Counted from the first letter of the stretch, positions 18,828-29,276 are shown. The stretch: DNA of 64,000 bases from Bryobacterales bacterium (GCA_026954325.1 JAIXKK010000153.1:1-64000), one strand, 5' to 3'. Notes: generated by a model not told the origin, from the sequence alone. Made by a program: numbers and translations.

Positions 18828-18857
18828 TTGACAATATATCGATAAACACGAAATAAT
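18828..18857 (+). promoter_or_regulatory. Predicted sigma70 promoter of second receptor
   Basis: TTGACA (18828-18833) and AATAAT (18852-18857) are separated by 18 bases. The leader to the ATG at 18890 would be about 25 bases and includes a GGGAGGT ribosome site (18873-18879). It starts within 20 bases of the broken SGNH gene's signal-peptide start. Confidence 0.5.
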
Positions 18858-18889
18858 GCCCCCATTTCACCTGGGAGGTCTACTGACCC

Positions 18890-21800
18890 ATGTTTGTCCT
18901 GACCCTTTCGCTGCTCCTCGCAGCTTCTCTCTCTTTCGCTCAAACCTTCACCGCCTCCATCTCCGGAATCGTCTCCGATTCCTCCGGGGCCGTTGTCGCC
19001 GGCGTTTCCATCAAGGTAACCAACACTGCCACCAACGCCACGTTCCGCTCTACTTCCAACGAGTCGGGCTTCTACGTCGTCAATGAACTCCCGCCCGGCA
19101 GCTACTCTATCACCGCCGAACAGGCGGGCTTCCGCACCTTCGCCCTCGATTCCTTTCCGCTCTCCACGCAGCAGAAAGCCTCGCTCAACGTCGCGCTCGA
19201 AGTCGGACAGATCAGCGAACGAGTCCAGGTCACCGGCGAGGCCCAACTCGTCGAATCCACCAGTTCCACGCTCGGAGCCGTCGTCGAGAACAAACGCATC
19301 CTCGACCTCCCGCTCAACGGCCGCAACATCTTCAACCTGGCCGCCCTGGTTCCCGGCGTCTTCATGGTGCGGCAGGTCACCGGCATCGCCGACACCTTCA
19401 CCGCGAACCGCTTCATCGTCAACGGGGGCCAGGAATCGACATCCGACATCATGCTCGACGGCGTCACCGCCACGGTGTCTCATAACATCTCCACCATCCC
19501 CGCCATCAGCGCCATTCCATCCGTCGAAGGCATCCAGGAGTTCAAAATCCAGACCAACGCCTATTCGGCCGAATACGGACGCAGCGGCGGCGGCCTGGTC
19601 ACCCTGGTCACCAAGTCCGGCACGAACGACTTCCACGGCAGCGTCTACGAATTTCACCGCAACTCCTTCTTCGACGCGAACAACTTCTTCGCCAATCGCG
19701 CCGGACGCGCGCTCGCCAGCTTCAAACGCAATCAGTTCGGAGCCTCCGGCGGCGGCCCCGTTCTCATTCCCAAACTCTACAACGGCAAGAACCGGACATT
19801 CTTCTTCTTCAACTACGAAGGCCAGCGCATCCTCGCCGCCAGCCTCGCGCAGCACACGCTGCCCACCGAACTCGAGCGCGCCGGCAATTTCACGCAATCC
19901 TTCAACAGCGCCGGCCAGATGAAGGTGATCTACGATCCTTTCGGCACCCGCCCCGACCCCGCCCGTCCCGGCCGCTTCCTGCGCGATCCCTTCGCCGGCA
20001 ACATCATTCCCCAGAACCGCTTGGATCCAGTCGCCCTCGCCGCGCAAAAATACTATCCCGCCCCCAACAGTCCCGGACTCCCCTTCACCCGCCAGAACAA
20101 CTTCGTTACCCAGGCGGCCATCCTCCAACCTCAGGACCGCTACGAGTGGAAAATCGACCATGTCTTCGACGAAAAGCAGCGCATGTTCCTGCGCTACACC
20201 CTCATGGACAGCATGTATTCCAAACCGAATTTCTGGGGCAACATCGTCGATCCCGGCTGCTGCGACCCCATGCTCCAACGCCTCCAGAACGGAGCCGTTG
20301 ATTACACCCGCACCATCAGCAACGCGAGCGTCCTCAACCTGCGCTACGGCTACGGCCGTGTCCGCGGCAACCGCTATCCCTGGTCAAAGGGCTTCCAGGT
20401 TTCCTCCATCGGCCTGCCCGCCGCCATCGACGGCATCTCGAACCAGCCTGTCTTCCCCACCATCACCATTCAGGATTACACCCAACTCGGCCCCAACGGC
20501 GGCGACGTTTACCTCATGGCCGATCAGACCCATAGCCTCATCGCCAATCTCTCCCACGTCCGCGGCCGCCACAGCATGAAGTTCGGCTTCGACGGCCGCT
20601 TCAACTTCGTCAACTACGGCCAACTCGGCACGCCCTCGGGCGGCTTCAACTTCGATCGCCAGATGACCCAGGGTCCCGACCCTCGCACGCCTACCGCCGT
20701 TGGCGGCATCGGGTACGCTTCCTTCCTCCTCGGCGCCGGCTCATCGGGCTCCATCTCCCACCAGATCCGTCCCGCCAACGCCAATCGCTACTTCGCCTTC
20801 TATCTTCAGGATGACTTCAAGGTGGCCCGAAAACTCACCCTCAACGCCGGTCTCCGCTGGGACTTCGAGAGCGGAACCACCGAACGCCACGATCAACTCT
20901 CCGCCATCGATCCCCTCGTCCGCAACCCCATCTCCGACAAGGTCGGCTTCGACGTCAAAGGCGGCATCATCTTCGCCCCCACCACGCTCGGGCGCCGCAC
21001 CATCCGCAACACCGATCCGCGCCAGATCAATCCGCGCCTCGGCCTGGTTTACGAACTCAACCCCAAGACCGTCATCCGCGCCGGATACGGCATCTTCTTC
21101 GGTCTCCCCTCCTATGCCGCCAACTCCAACTACACCGGAGGCGCCTTCAACTCCTCCACTCCCTGGCTCACTTCCCTCGACGGCATCACTCCCAATGACC
21201 TGCTGAAGAGTCCCTTCCCGAACGGATTCAACCTCGCCCCGGGCCGCTCTCAGGGCCTGCTCACGCAGCTTGGGCAGGGACTCGGCGGCGGCTGGCCGGA
21301 CACCCTCCAACCCGTCTACAACCAGCAGTGGAACCTCAACATCCAGCGCAGCCTCGGCCGCAACATGGTTCTCGAGATTGCCTACGCCGGCAACAAGGGT
21401 ACCCACCTCCCGTTCACCAGCTATCAGATCAATCAGCTCAGCGCCCAGCAACTCACCCGCGGCAATGACCTGCTCTCCCTCGTTCCCAATCCCTTCCATG
21501 GCTTCGTCAGCGTCGGCACGCTCGCCCAACCCACCGTGCAGCTCGGCCAGCTCCTCCGCCCCTTTCCCGAATTCACCGGCGGAACCGCCACCAACCCCGC
21601 CTGGGGCAACTCGAATTACCACGCCCTCCAGACCCGCTTCGAACGCCGCTTCGCCGATGGCTTCAGCCTCCTCGCCTCCTATACCTGGTCGAAGACCATG
21701 AGCGACGGCCCCGACGGATTCTGGAACAACAACGGCTCCCAAATCCTGCGCGACTAGAACTGCCGCCGCTGCGACTACAGCATCTCCTCCTATGACCAGC

Positions 21801-22342
21801 CTCACCGCTTTGTCACCAACGTCACTTACGAACTGCCGCTCGGAAAAGGCAAGAAATTCGGCGCCGGCATGAGCCCCGTGCTCAACGCCATCGTTGGCCA
21901 GTGGCAGGTGAACGGCATCCTCACCATCTCCCAGGGACAGCCCCTGCGCTTCACCACGCCGCAAAACACCAGCTACTCCTTCGGCGGCGGCCAGACCCCG
22001 GACGTTAACGGCCAGGACCCGCGCATCTCCAACCGCACCATCGACCGCTGGTTCGATACTTCCGTCTTCAGCCAGCCGAAGGACTTCACCTTCGGCAACA
22101 TGGCGCGCAGCATCGCTTCCCTCCGCAATCCCGGAGCCCGCGTCCTCGATTTCTCCGTCTTCAAGGAGTTCCATTTCAAGGAGCGCGCGCACATCGAGTT
22201 GCGCGGCGAAGCTTTCAATTTCACCAATACGCCGCTGTTCGGAAACCCGGGAACCACCATCAACACGCCCACCTTCGGCGTCGTCACCAGCCAGGAAAAT
22301 GCGCCGCGCCAGGTTCAACTCGGCCTGAAGATCTACTTCTGA
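18890..22342 (+). pseudogene. Oar-like TonB-dependent receptor interrupted by in-frame TAG
   Basis: A signal peptide (MFVLTLSLLLAASLSFAQ) is followed by a carboxypeptidase-regulatory domain (residues about 22-110: SGIVSDSSGAVVAGVSIKV), a plug (EYGRSGGGLVTLVTKSGTN) and a barrel. Reading stops after residue 955 at TAG (21755-21757) but continues in the same frame for 194 more codons (YSISSYDQPHRFVTNVTYELPLGKGKK), ending in GLKIYF, the expected aromatic C-terminus. No frame change is involved: one base substitution (for example CAG to TAG) accounts for it. A strong terminator follows at 22355, as for an intact gene. The truncated form would lack the last barrel strands and probably would not insert. 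Recent decay, readthrough or a base-call error are all possible. Confidence 0.88.
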
Positions 22343-22354
22343 TTTCTTTCCACA

Positions 22355-22397
22355 GACTGCCGCCCACCTTTCGCTCCGGGCGGCAGTCTTCTTTTTC
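22355..22397 (+). terminator. Rho-independent terminator
   Basis: A perfect 11-bp stem (GACTGCCGCCC at 22355-22365 with its complement at 22378-22388) closes a 12-base loop and is followed by TTCTTTTTC. It lies 13 bases past the final stop of the second receptor. Confidence 0.9.
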
Positions 22398-22411
22398 ACC
22401 CGATATTTCCC

Positions 22412-22439
22412 TTGTTTAATCCAACAATTCGTGTATAAT
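22412..22439 (+). promoter_or_regulatory. Predicted sigma70 promoter of the orphan giant gene
   Basis: TTGTTT (22412-22417) and a perfect TATAAT (22434-22439) are separated by 16 bases. Transcription would begin near 22446, giving a leader of about 95 bases before the ATG at 22541. Confidence 0.6.
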
Positions 22440-22540
22440 CTCCACTACCGGGGCTTGCGAAACCAATTCAGCAGCCATCCATTCGCCTTACAGAGCATCC
22501 GTTCATGGGGAGTCAACACACGGAAACAAGGAGTTTGAAT

Positions 22541-25500
22541 ATGAGTGCGGCTCCCGCGCCTGGTTTTCAGAAATCCTTCCCCCTCGACCCCGGAATTCTC
22601 GGGGATAAGAGCGCTCTCGCGCTCGAACTTGGGGGCACTACCGACATGGACGTGGCTCTCGCCATCACAACCAACAAACCCTTCCCCACGCGCCCCGATG
22701 GCGTCATCGATCTCGCCCACATCTCTCTCAGCGCCGCGGGCGGCAAGCCCGTCGCCTTCCAAGGTGGCGGCGGCCTCACCGTCGGCTTTCAATTCTCCGC
22801 CGGGGTTACCGCGGGCGCCGCCGTCTTCGACGACCCGAACGCCGCCATAAAAGCTCTCGGCCTCGGCGAAACTCCCGGCCTCGATCTCTCCATCGAAGCC
22901 GCCGCGGGGTCCCGCTACGCGCTCCTCCGCACCGGCTATACCGCCAGCGGCAGCGTCAGCGGTTCGCATCCCATCGGAGCCATCGGCAGCGTCACCTTCG
23001 GCGCATCCGGAGCGTCCTCCGGCATCAGCGCCGTCCTCCACCGCTTCTCTGATGCCACCGGAGCGGACGACGTTCTCTCCAGCACAGTCCGCGGTTGGAA
23101 GCTCCCTCGCCACGTCCTCACCGCGGACAAGATCGAGCCCGCAACCTGGGTGGCCGGTGAGGCCAGCGGTTCCCTCGCCGTCAATATCGGAGCCAAACTC
23201 GGCTACGACTTCAACTTCGTCCGCGAAGTGAAGGCCTTCGGCCTCTCCGGCGACATCGGCCTCAAAATCGACGCCGCCGCCACCGCCACCTTCGGCTTCG
23301 AGGTGAGCGGCCGCTACCTCGTCGTCATCGGCCGCGAATCTTCCTCGCCGGCCGACGAAAAACTCCGCCTGCGCCTGTTCAAGCTTTCAAGCAGCGGCAT
23401 GCAGTTCGGTCTCAACCTCAACGTAGGCGTCACCGGAGTGGAAACCCTCACTCCCGGCAAAGCCGATGACTTCGTGAAAGCCGTATTCGGCGTTCATGGC
23501 GCACAGATCGTCAATGTCCTCGCGCAAATCGACAAGTGGACGGATCCCAACCGCGGCGTCGGCCAGCTCGTCGCCGGGCTGGTCAATGACAAAGCCCTCC
23601 AACTGCTACAGGACTTCACCGGCGTCGATCCGAAAACGGCATTCAATGAGGCCCGCGCCAAACTACTCGGCGCCATCCGCCTCTACCAGAGCCTCCCCAC
23701 CAAGGTGGCGAGCGAACTCACCAGCCTCCTCGGCCAACTCGACGCCCCTGCTTTCAAATCGCTCCAGGACGCGCTCACTCTGCTCTCGAGCGCCAACCAG
23801 GATACGCAAACCAAAGCCTTTCTCGACCTCCTTGGAGCCGCCGGATTCGCGGATACCCCTGCCGGCAAGCTCCTCACCGCCGCCGCCGATCGCGGTCTGC
23901 TCAACCTCCTCGACCGCCTGCCCGAGGTGCGCGGCATCTCCGCCACCATCCAATCCATCCTCGACGGCGGAATCATCGCCAAACTCCAGAGCTTCATCAA
24001 CACAAAACTCGATCTCGACAAATTCATTCGCATCGCCAGCCAGGCGGACTTCGACAAGCTCGATTCCTTCCTCGTGGGCAGACTCTCCGCGTTCTTCGAT
24101 AAGCAACTCGCCTTCGCCCACATCGACGAAATCCGCGCCGCCATCCGCCTTGTCACCAGCAAGCGCCAGGAGATTTACGACAAGGCGAAGACAGCGCTCA
24201 ACTCCCGCTACGGCCTCGAAGTGGCCGCCGCCTGGCAGCGGACCAGCGCCAGCACCGCCATCGTCGACGCTGTCTTCGACACCTCCGACGCCAAAGCCCG
24301 GGCGCTGCTCGAGGATGTCCTCACCAGCGGCAATGCCGGACTCGACAATCTCTTCACCACCCCCCTTTCCACCGTGCAACTCAACGCCGCCGTGCTTACG
24401 CATGAGTTGACCCGCAAGAGCACGCTCGAAATCTCCCTCCCCCGCTTCAATTTCCAGACGCAAAGCGTCACCACCGCGCTTGCGAACGTCCACCCCGAAG
24501 ACGACGGCGGACGCATCCTTCTCTACGACGCCACTGGGTCTGCCACCGTCACCGTGCGCAACAAGTTCACGAGCGGCCTCACTGTCACCATCGCCGCCGC
24601 CATCTCGCGCCTCGGCTTCTCTTCGCCGGATCTGCGCATACACCCGGGCAGCGGCAACACCTGGACCTACCGGTTGCTCTACGCCAAACCCAAAATGAAG
24701 CGCGAGGAACTCGAAGCCGTCACCCGGCCCTTCCTCATTCAGTACATGGCCGGCCATTTCGCCACCGGAACCAGCCTCAGCACCTGGTACAACATGCTCG
24801 AGAGCACCTCCGAAGAGAAACTCCACAACGGGCCGGAAACGTATGGCGACCTCTGTGCTTCCTTCGAGGTCACCATTCCGGGCGACGCCCTCGGCGCGTG
24901 GCTGCTCCCCATCGCCAACGTAAAAGCCGCCGCCCAGCAGATGTCCGTCGCCATCCAGCGCTCGCTCAGGTCGTACCTCACTACGTTCTACCTGAGCGAC
25001 ATCGGCAAACTCGCCAACCTCGCCTCCAGCGCCCCGCTCCTCGCCTGGGCTTCCCTCCCCGCAGCCGTCAAGTTCAACGGCACGGACTTCAGCGAAACCG
25101 GCGGCGGCAACGTCTTCTGGGACCATGTGGACATCACACTCCGCCGCGCCGCCGCGTCTCATTCCACCACCGCCGGCAATCTGCTGGCCATGCTCCCGGA
25201 ACTCCGTTTACGCCTGGAAGAAGCCGGCCTGCACGGTACAGTGCAGTTCTATCAAAACCCGGAAGCCGGAAACATCCTCTCCGGAGCTACCACGCCATTC
25301 GGCGACATCCTCTTTGAAAGTCTTCTCCTCTTTGAAGCGCAAGTCGTCGAAAAGGCGAACGACGCCCTCAAGGATATTCAGAAGTTCCTCTCCGTCGCCG
25401 GCACATCGCCCACACAAGCCGTGAAACGCCTCGCGGACTTCGCCGCCGACATCACCTCCGCCTTCGGAAAGCTCATCGGCAACAGCGTGTTTGCCGATCT

Positions 25501-25708
25501 CGCCACGTTCCGCGCCGTTGCGCAAATGGTGTTCGCGGAAGCCTCGCGCACCCTCGGCGGCGCTGTTGCCGCTCAACCGCGCGCGATGCTCACCCTCGAC
25601 ATCCTCAATCCCGCGCCGCCCCGCGCTTTCCAACTCGCGGATTTCCTCGAGGGCGCCGTCCCCTCGGGCGCGGACATCGCCGTCGCCCAGCGCCTGGTCA
25701 CCACCTGA
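22541..25708 (+). CDS. Unrecognised protein of 1,055 residues
   Basis: The ATG at 22541 is chosen because AAGGAG (22528-22533) sits seven bases upstream. No family is recognised. There is no signal peptide, membrane segment or nucleotide-binding motif. The N-terminal third (to about 330) is glycine-, alanine- and valine-rich with alternating beta-like patterns (KPVAFQGGGGLTVGFQFSAG). The middle (about 340-620) is mainly helical with many leucine/aspartate repeats (LLGAAGFADTPAGKLLTAAA). A second beta-rich part (about 640-720) contains DATGSATVTVRNKF, and the end is again helical. It has its own promoter and stands alone between a terminator and a convergent operon. Structural, toxin-like or extracellular roles are all open. 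The C-terminus may be cut short by a one-base slip. Confidence 0.8.
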   Translation: MSAAPAPGFQKSFPLDPGILGDKSALALELGGTTDMDVALAITTNKPFPTRPDGVIDLAHISLSAAGGKPVAFQGGGGLTVGFQFSAGVTAGAAVFDDPNAAIKALGLGETPGLDLSIEAAAGSRYALLRTGYTASGSVSGSHPIGAIGSVTFGASGASSGISAVLHRFSDATGADDVLSSTVRGWKLPRHVLTADKIEPATWVAGEASGSLAVNIGAKLGYDFNFVREVKAFGLSGDIGLKIDAAATATFGFEVSGRYLVVIGRESSSPADEKLRLRLFKLSSSGMQFGLNLNVGVTGVETLTPGKADDFVKAVFGVHGAQIVNVLAQIDKWTDPNRGVGQLVAGLVNDKALQLLQDFTGVDPKTAFNEARAKLLGAIRLYQSLPTKVASELTSLLGQLDAPAFKSLQDALTLLSSANQDTQTKAFLDLLGAAGFADTPAGKLLTAAADRGLLNLLDRLPEVRGISATIQSILDGGIIAKLQSFINTKLDLDKFIRIASQADFDKLDSFLVGRLSAFFDKQLAFAHIDEIRAAIRLVTSKRQEIYDKAKTALNSRYGLEVAAAWQRTSASTAIVDAVFDTSDAKARALLEDVLTSGNAGLDNLFTTPLSTVQLNAAVLTHELTRKSTLEISLPRFNFQTQSVTTALANVHPEDDGGRILLYDATGSATVTVRNKFTSGLTVTIAAAISRLGFSSPDLRIHPGSGNTWTYRLLYAKPKMKREELEAVTRPFLIQYMAGHFATGTSLSTWYNMLESTSEEKLHNGPETYGDLCASFEVTIPGDALGAWLLPIANVKAAAQQMSVAIQRSLRSYLTTFYLSDIGKLANLASSAPLLAWASLPAAVKFNGTDFSETGGGNVFWDHVDITLRRAAASHSTTAGNLLAMLPELRLRLEEAGLHGTVQFYQNPEAGNILSGATTPFGDILFESLLLFEAQVVEKANDALKDIQKFLSVAGTSPTQAVKRLADFAADITSAFGKLIGNSVFADLATFRAVAQMVFAEASRTLGGAVAAQPRAMLTLDILNPAPPRAFQLADFLEGAVPSGADIAVAQRLVTT

Positions 25709-25791
25709 GCGGCACGCCGCGCGACATCAGCCCGGCGCGGATCGCCCACCCCATAGTGGAGGAACTGATCGCCCATTCCCGCGGACAATAG
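25709..25791 (+). other. Possible lost C-terminal tail of the giant protein
   Basis: Just past the stop at 25706-25708, the frame reached by adding one C to the CC before TGA reads LSGTPRDISPARIAHPIVEE and on to a TAG at 25789-25791, about 28 codons with protein-like composition. It may be the original tail, or chance. Confidence 0.35.
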
Positions 25792-25890
25792 CCGCGGCAT
25801 CAACCCATCAAGCTGTTTTCAGCCCCCGACGCAGGTAGTCCGGAGGATGGCGGCCATGACGCGCCGCCACCTTACTCTTCCCTGACGCCA

Positions 25891-26835
25891 CTACACCGCT
25901 ACGGCCGTGTTCGCCGTCGCCAGAGCCCGCGCCACCGGCGCGAGATCCTCTTTCTGCCGCTCGCTCAATTCGCTTACGAACGGCGGCACGCCCCCCGTCC
26001 GCGCGATCCCAGCCAGTTCCGCCGCCGCGTGCAGTACGCGCGCCGGACCCCACGCATCGCGCATATCCTCATGCGCCAGAAACGCCCGCCGCACCTCCTC
26101 GGCCGGACCGTAGTCTTCCTTGTGGCACGCCTCCAGAATCCGGTTGCTCAGCGCCGGGGCAAGACATCCGCTACCCGTCGTGAACCCAGGCAAACCGAAA
26201 TCCCGCAGGTGCGTGATCGCCGGACGTTCCCCGATCCCGCTCAACACCACGTTCCGGTCCACGCGCCGCAGCAGCGCCTCCAAATAGTGATCCACTCCCG
26301 GATCCTTCCGCACCACCGCGTACTTGATCCCGGCGCAAATCCCGTCGCTCACCATCCCCGCCACGGCATCCAGACCCGCCTCCAGATTCGCGCCGAAGTT
26401 GTGCTCATCCTTCAAATAAAGAATCAGCGGCGTCCCCGACGCTTCGGCGAACTCACGCAATCCGCGCGCCAACCCGGCCGCATCCCGCGGATCCCCGCAT
26501 GGCAGATGCATCACCGCCGGAAACGGATACCGCCGCAGCAGCGGCGCCTGATCCATCAGCCGCCCGTACGACGGACCCGCGCTCGGAATCGCCCACAAAT
26601 GACCGGCAAAGCCGTTCAGCCATCCGAGCATCTCCTCGTACTCTCCCAGGGTCACGTGATACAGAAAGGCGTTTCCTCCATACAGAAAACGCGTCATTCC
26701 GCCGGCTTCCATGTGACGCACCAGCCGGTCGTTCTCCGCCCAATCAATCCCCCGCCTGGCGTCATTGCGCCTGGCAAGGGGCGGCACGGGAAACACACCG
26801 CGCCAATCGGAAACCTTCACGGGATTCGTTCTCAT
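25891..26835 (-). CDS. Dihydrodipicolinate synthase (DapA/NAL) family protein
   Basis: The 314-residue product (MRTNPVKVSDWRGVFPVPPL) is a TIM-barrel class I aldolase. The candidate Schiff-base lysine lies in CAGIKYAVVRKDPG, and YGGNAFLYHVT takes the place of the usual GTTGE loop, so it is a divergent member and not a lysine-pathway DapA. The start at 26835 has an AGGAGC site and is preferred to one 23 codons upstream. It is the last gene of a four-gene minus-strand run, 31 bases after the racemase-like gene. An aldolase or lyase acting on a pyruvate or keto-acid product is plausible. Confidence 0.8.
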   Translation of the reverse strand: MRTNPVKVSDWRGVFPVPPLARRNDARRGIDWAENDRLVRHMEAGGMTRFLYGGNAFLYHVTLGEYEEMLGWLNGFAGHLWAIPSAGPSYGRLMDQAPLLRRYPFPAVMHLPCGDPRDAAGLARGLREFAEASGTPLILYLKDEHNFGANLEAGLDAVAGMVSDGICAGIKYAVVRKDPGVDHYLEALLRRVDRNVVLSGIGERPAITHLRDFGLPGFTTGSGCLAPALSNRILEACHKEDYGPAEEVRRAFLAHEDMRDAWGPARVLHAAAELAGIARTGGVPPFVSELSERQKEDLAPVARALATANTAVAV

Positions 26836-26866
26836 TCCAGATTCGCTCCTAACAATTACCTCAAGT

Positions 26867-27544
26867 TCAATGGGTGGACGCGGCAATGGCGCCCAGCCGT
26901 TCACGGATCGTGTTCAAACTCGCGCGCAGACTCGATAGAACCGGCACCGGAAGCGGCGGCAACTTTCTCAACAGCCGCGCCATCGATACCTGCGCCAGCA
27001 CAATCGCATCCACCGGTTCCCGCCCCAGTTCCTCTAACCCTTCGAGCAACAACTCATCATGATGGATGTTCTTGCCGCCGAGCAATGCCTCATACGCTTC
27101 CGGCACCAGTTTGAACGTCAACTCCACTTCCACTCCAGCGTCCGCGGCCGCATCTTCGAGCAGTTTGCGAATCACCGCCTGCGTCGGCGGAAACGACACA
27201 AGCACTCCCAACCGCCGCGCCGATGTCACCGCTTCGAGCGCCAGTGCTTCATCAATCTTCACCAGCGGCAGTCCGGTCGCATCTTCAAGACGCCTCATCA
27301 TGTTCCGCGAAACCGCCGAGCACGTCACCATCGCCAGTTCGGAGTTGTAGGTATCGCGGGCCGCGCACAGCAGGTCCACAAACCGCTCCTCGGCTTCGCT
27401 TTCTTTTTGTCTCGCGAAGAATCGCAGAATCCCGTCATCGAGGAGATTCGTGATCTCGAGTTCCGGGGCGTGATCCAGGTAATAATCGGCCAGCATCGGA
27501 ATCGCGGCCGGGGACGTGTGAATAAATGCCACCTGGCGTCTCAT
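26867..27544 (-). CDS. Asp/Glu racemase superfamily protein
   Basis: The product is 225 residues from MRRQVAFIHTSPAAIP. The first catalytic cysteine is clear (Cys75 in VTCSAVSR). The usual second cysteine position reads IVLAQVSMARL, without cysteine. This fits members of the Asp/Glu/hydantoin racemase superfamily that act with one cysteine, such as decarboxylases or isomerases, rather than a two-base racemase. It lies 18 bases after the kinase-like gene and 31 before the NAL-family gene, in one transcription unit. Confidence 0.8.
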   Translation of the reverse strand: MRRQVAFIHTSPAAIPMLADYYLDHAPELEITNLLDDGILRFFARQKESEAEERFVDLLCAARDTYNSELAMVTCSAVSRNMMRRLEDATGLPLVKIDEALALEAVTSARRLGVLVSFPPTQAVIRKLLEDAAADAGVEVELTFKLVPEAYEALLGGKNIHHDELLLEGLEELGREPVDAIVLAQVSMARLLRKLPPLPVPVLSSLRASLNTIRERLGAIAASTH

Positions 27545-27562
27545 GGTTGCTACCACCAGCCC

Positions 27563-28564
27563 TCATTGTATGTCAGCCGCAAGTTCGGCGTACGCCAGTT
27601 CCAGCACACCTTCTACCGCCGCCGGCGGCGCCTCCGCCAGACGCCTCGCAAAACAGCGTATCCGCTCTCGCAGCGGCTCTTCCCTGATATACTCCACCGG
27701 CGATTTCCCGTCCATACGCGCCATCATCAGCAGCGGCAGGTGCGCCACCGTCCCCGCCTCCACTCCCTTGCCCGCCTCCAGCGTTCGCCAGTATTTCTCC
27801 GCGCACCGCCGGTACAAGCCGGCGAACGCCGGGCGGAAAAAGCTCTTCAACAGCAGATGATTCAACAGGAAAGCGCAATCGAACGCCGGATCCCCATAAT
27901 GAATCACCTCAAAGTCGATAGCCGTAACGTGGTTCCCATCCACCATCAGGTTCTTCGGGCTCCAGTCTCCGTGCACCAGCCCCGTCCGTTCCCTGTTGCA
28001 CCGCGTAATCGCCGCCTCGAACAGCCTGGCCATCTCCGGATGCCTTGTTGCCGTGAACCGGTAGTAGGGGTCAAGCCGCAGTTGATCGAATACCTCCTGG
28101 CCGGCGAACGCCTCCCGCAGGCGCGCGCTTGCCGCGCTTCCCTGCAACAGCGCCTTGTGCATCCGCCCGATGAACTCCGCCTGCTGCTCCGTCGCCTCGC
28201 CCGCCATCAGCGCCTCTTTCCAGGTTCGTTCACCGCGCGCCGCCGTCATCGCGAACAGGTAGTTTTCCCGGTCTTCGTACAACACTCGCGGCACGGCGCC
28301 CTCCGGCAGCACGCCCGCCAGAAACTGCATCGCCTCCGACTCCCGCCAAATCCGGTCACGCCGTGAAAACCAGTCCTCCCGCACCCGCAATTTCGCGAGC
28401 GACTGCTTCACGATGTAACGCCGTTCCGGCGCCTCCACCAGCAGCACATGATTGCTCACGCCGCCGCCCAACGCCGTAACCCGCAAATCCCGCGCCGCGC
28501 AACCCTCGCGCGCCGCCAAATACGCGCGCGCTTCGGGACCATCCAATTCGATGGGGCCGCGCAT
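27563..28564 (-). CDS. APH-family small-molecule kinase
   Basis: The 333-residue protein has the aminoglycoside phosphotransferase / choline kinase fold: ALGGGVSNHVLLVE (glycine-rich loop), Lys53 in YIVKQSLAK, the catalytic HGDWSPKNLMVDG (Asp200, Asn205) and metal-binding Asp217 in IDFE. Substrates in this superfamily range from antibiotics to methylthioribose, choline and amino-sugars. Its start lies two bases after the cysE stop, so the two are coupled, which points to a metabolic rather than a resistance role. Confidence 0.85.
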   Translation of the reverse strand: MRGPIELDGPEARAYLAAREGCAARDLRVTALGGGVSNHVLLVEAPERRYIVKQSLAKLRVREDWFSRRDRIWRESEAMQFLAGVLPEGAVPRVLYEDRENYLFAMTAARGERTWKEALMAGEATEQQAEFIGRMHKALLQGSAASARLREAFAGQEVFDQLRLDPYYRFTATRHPEMARLFEAAITRCNRERTGLVHGDWSPKNLMVDGNHVTAIDFEVIHYGDPAFDCAFLLNHLLLKSFFRPAFAGLYRRCAEKYWRTLEAGKGVEAGTVAHLPLLMMARMDGKSPVEYIREEPLRERIRCFARRLAEAPPAAVEGVLELAYAELAADIQ

Positions 28565-28566
28565 AC

Positions 28567-29223
28567 TCAGTAGGAAATTCTCTCTGCTTTCGGAGCCTTC
28601 AAAGCGCGCAACTGCGACTCGAGTTCCTCCACTCGCGTTTTCAACTCATCAATCGCCTGCATCTCCGGATCCGGCAGTTTCCCGTGCTCCAACACTTCCA
28701 CCGCCTCGTTGCGCGACCGCACGATCCGTCCCGGCACCCCCACCACTGTCGAATGGTCCGGAACGGATTTCACCACCACCGACCCCGCCCCGATCTTCAC
28801 GTGGTCGCCAATGTGAATGTTGCCCAAAACCTTCGCCCCCGTCCCCACCACCACATGATTCCCAAGCGTCGGATGCCGCTTTCCCTTCTCCTTCCCCGTC
28901 CCGCCCAGCGTCACGCCCTGATACAACAGCACATCATCGCCGATCTCCGCCGTCTCGCCGATCACCACGCCCATCCCATGGTCAATGAAGAACCGCCTGC
29001 CGATCGTCGCCCCGGGATGGATCTCGATTCCCGTGAAAAAGCGCCCCACCTGTGAGATCAATCGCGGTAAGAGGGGCACCTTACTCCGGCATAGCCGGTG
29101 TGCCAACCGGTGCAGCAGGATCGCATGAAAGCCCGGGTAACAGAACCAGATCTCCAGCACGCTCTTTGCCGCCGGATCCTCCCGGAAGATAGTGTCAATC
29201 TGCTCCCGAATCGTACGAAACAT
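28567..29223 (-). CDS. cysE: Serine O-acetyltransferase
   Basis: The product is 218 residues from [16 protein letters not shown]. It has the short N-terminal helical part of EpsC-type serine acetyltransferases, then left-handed beta-helix hexapeptide repeats: [27 protein letters not shown] (catalytic Asp-His), [15 protein letters not shown] and [17 protein letters not shown]. It acetylates serine with acetyl-CoA, the first step of cysteine synthesis. The last 40 residues form a predicted coiled coil ([18 protein letters not shown]). It is the first gene of the operon and is divergent from the enolase gene, with 53 bases between them. Confidence 0.93.
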   Translation of the reverse strand: MFRTIREQIDTIFREDPAAKSVLEIWFCYPGFHAILLHRLAHRLCRSKVPLLPRLISQVGRFFTGIEIHPGATIGRRFFIDHGMGVVIGETAEIGDDVLLYQGVTLGGTGKEKGKRHPTLGNHVVVGTGAKVLGNIHIGDHVKIGAGSVVVKSVPDHSTVVGVPGRIVRSRNEAVEVLEHGKLPDPEMQAIDELKTRVEELESQLRALKAPKAERISY

Positions 29224-29276
29224 GATCCAGCCTCTATTATTGCGCGGAAAAGAAGGCACAATGAAAAGAGTCTCGC

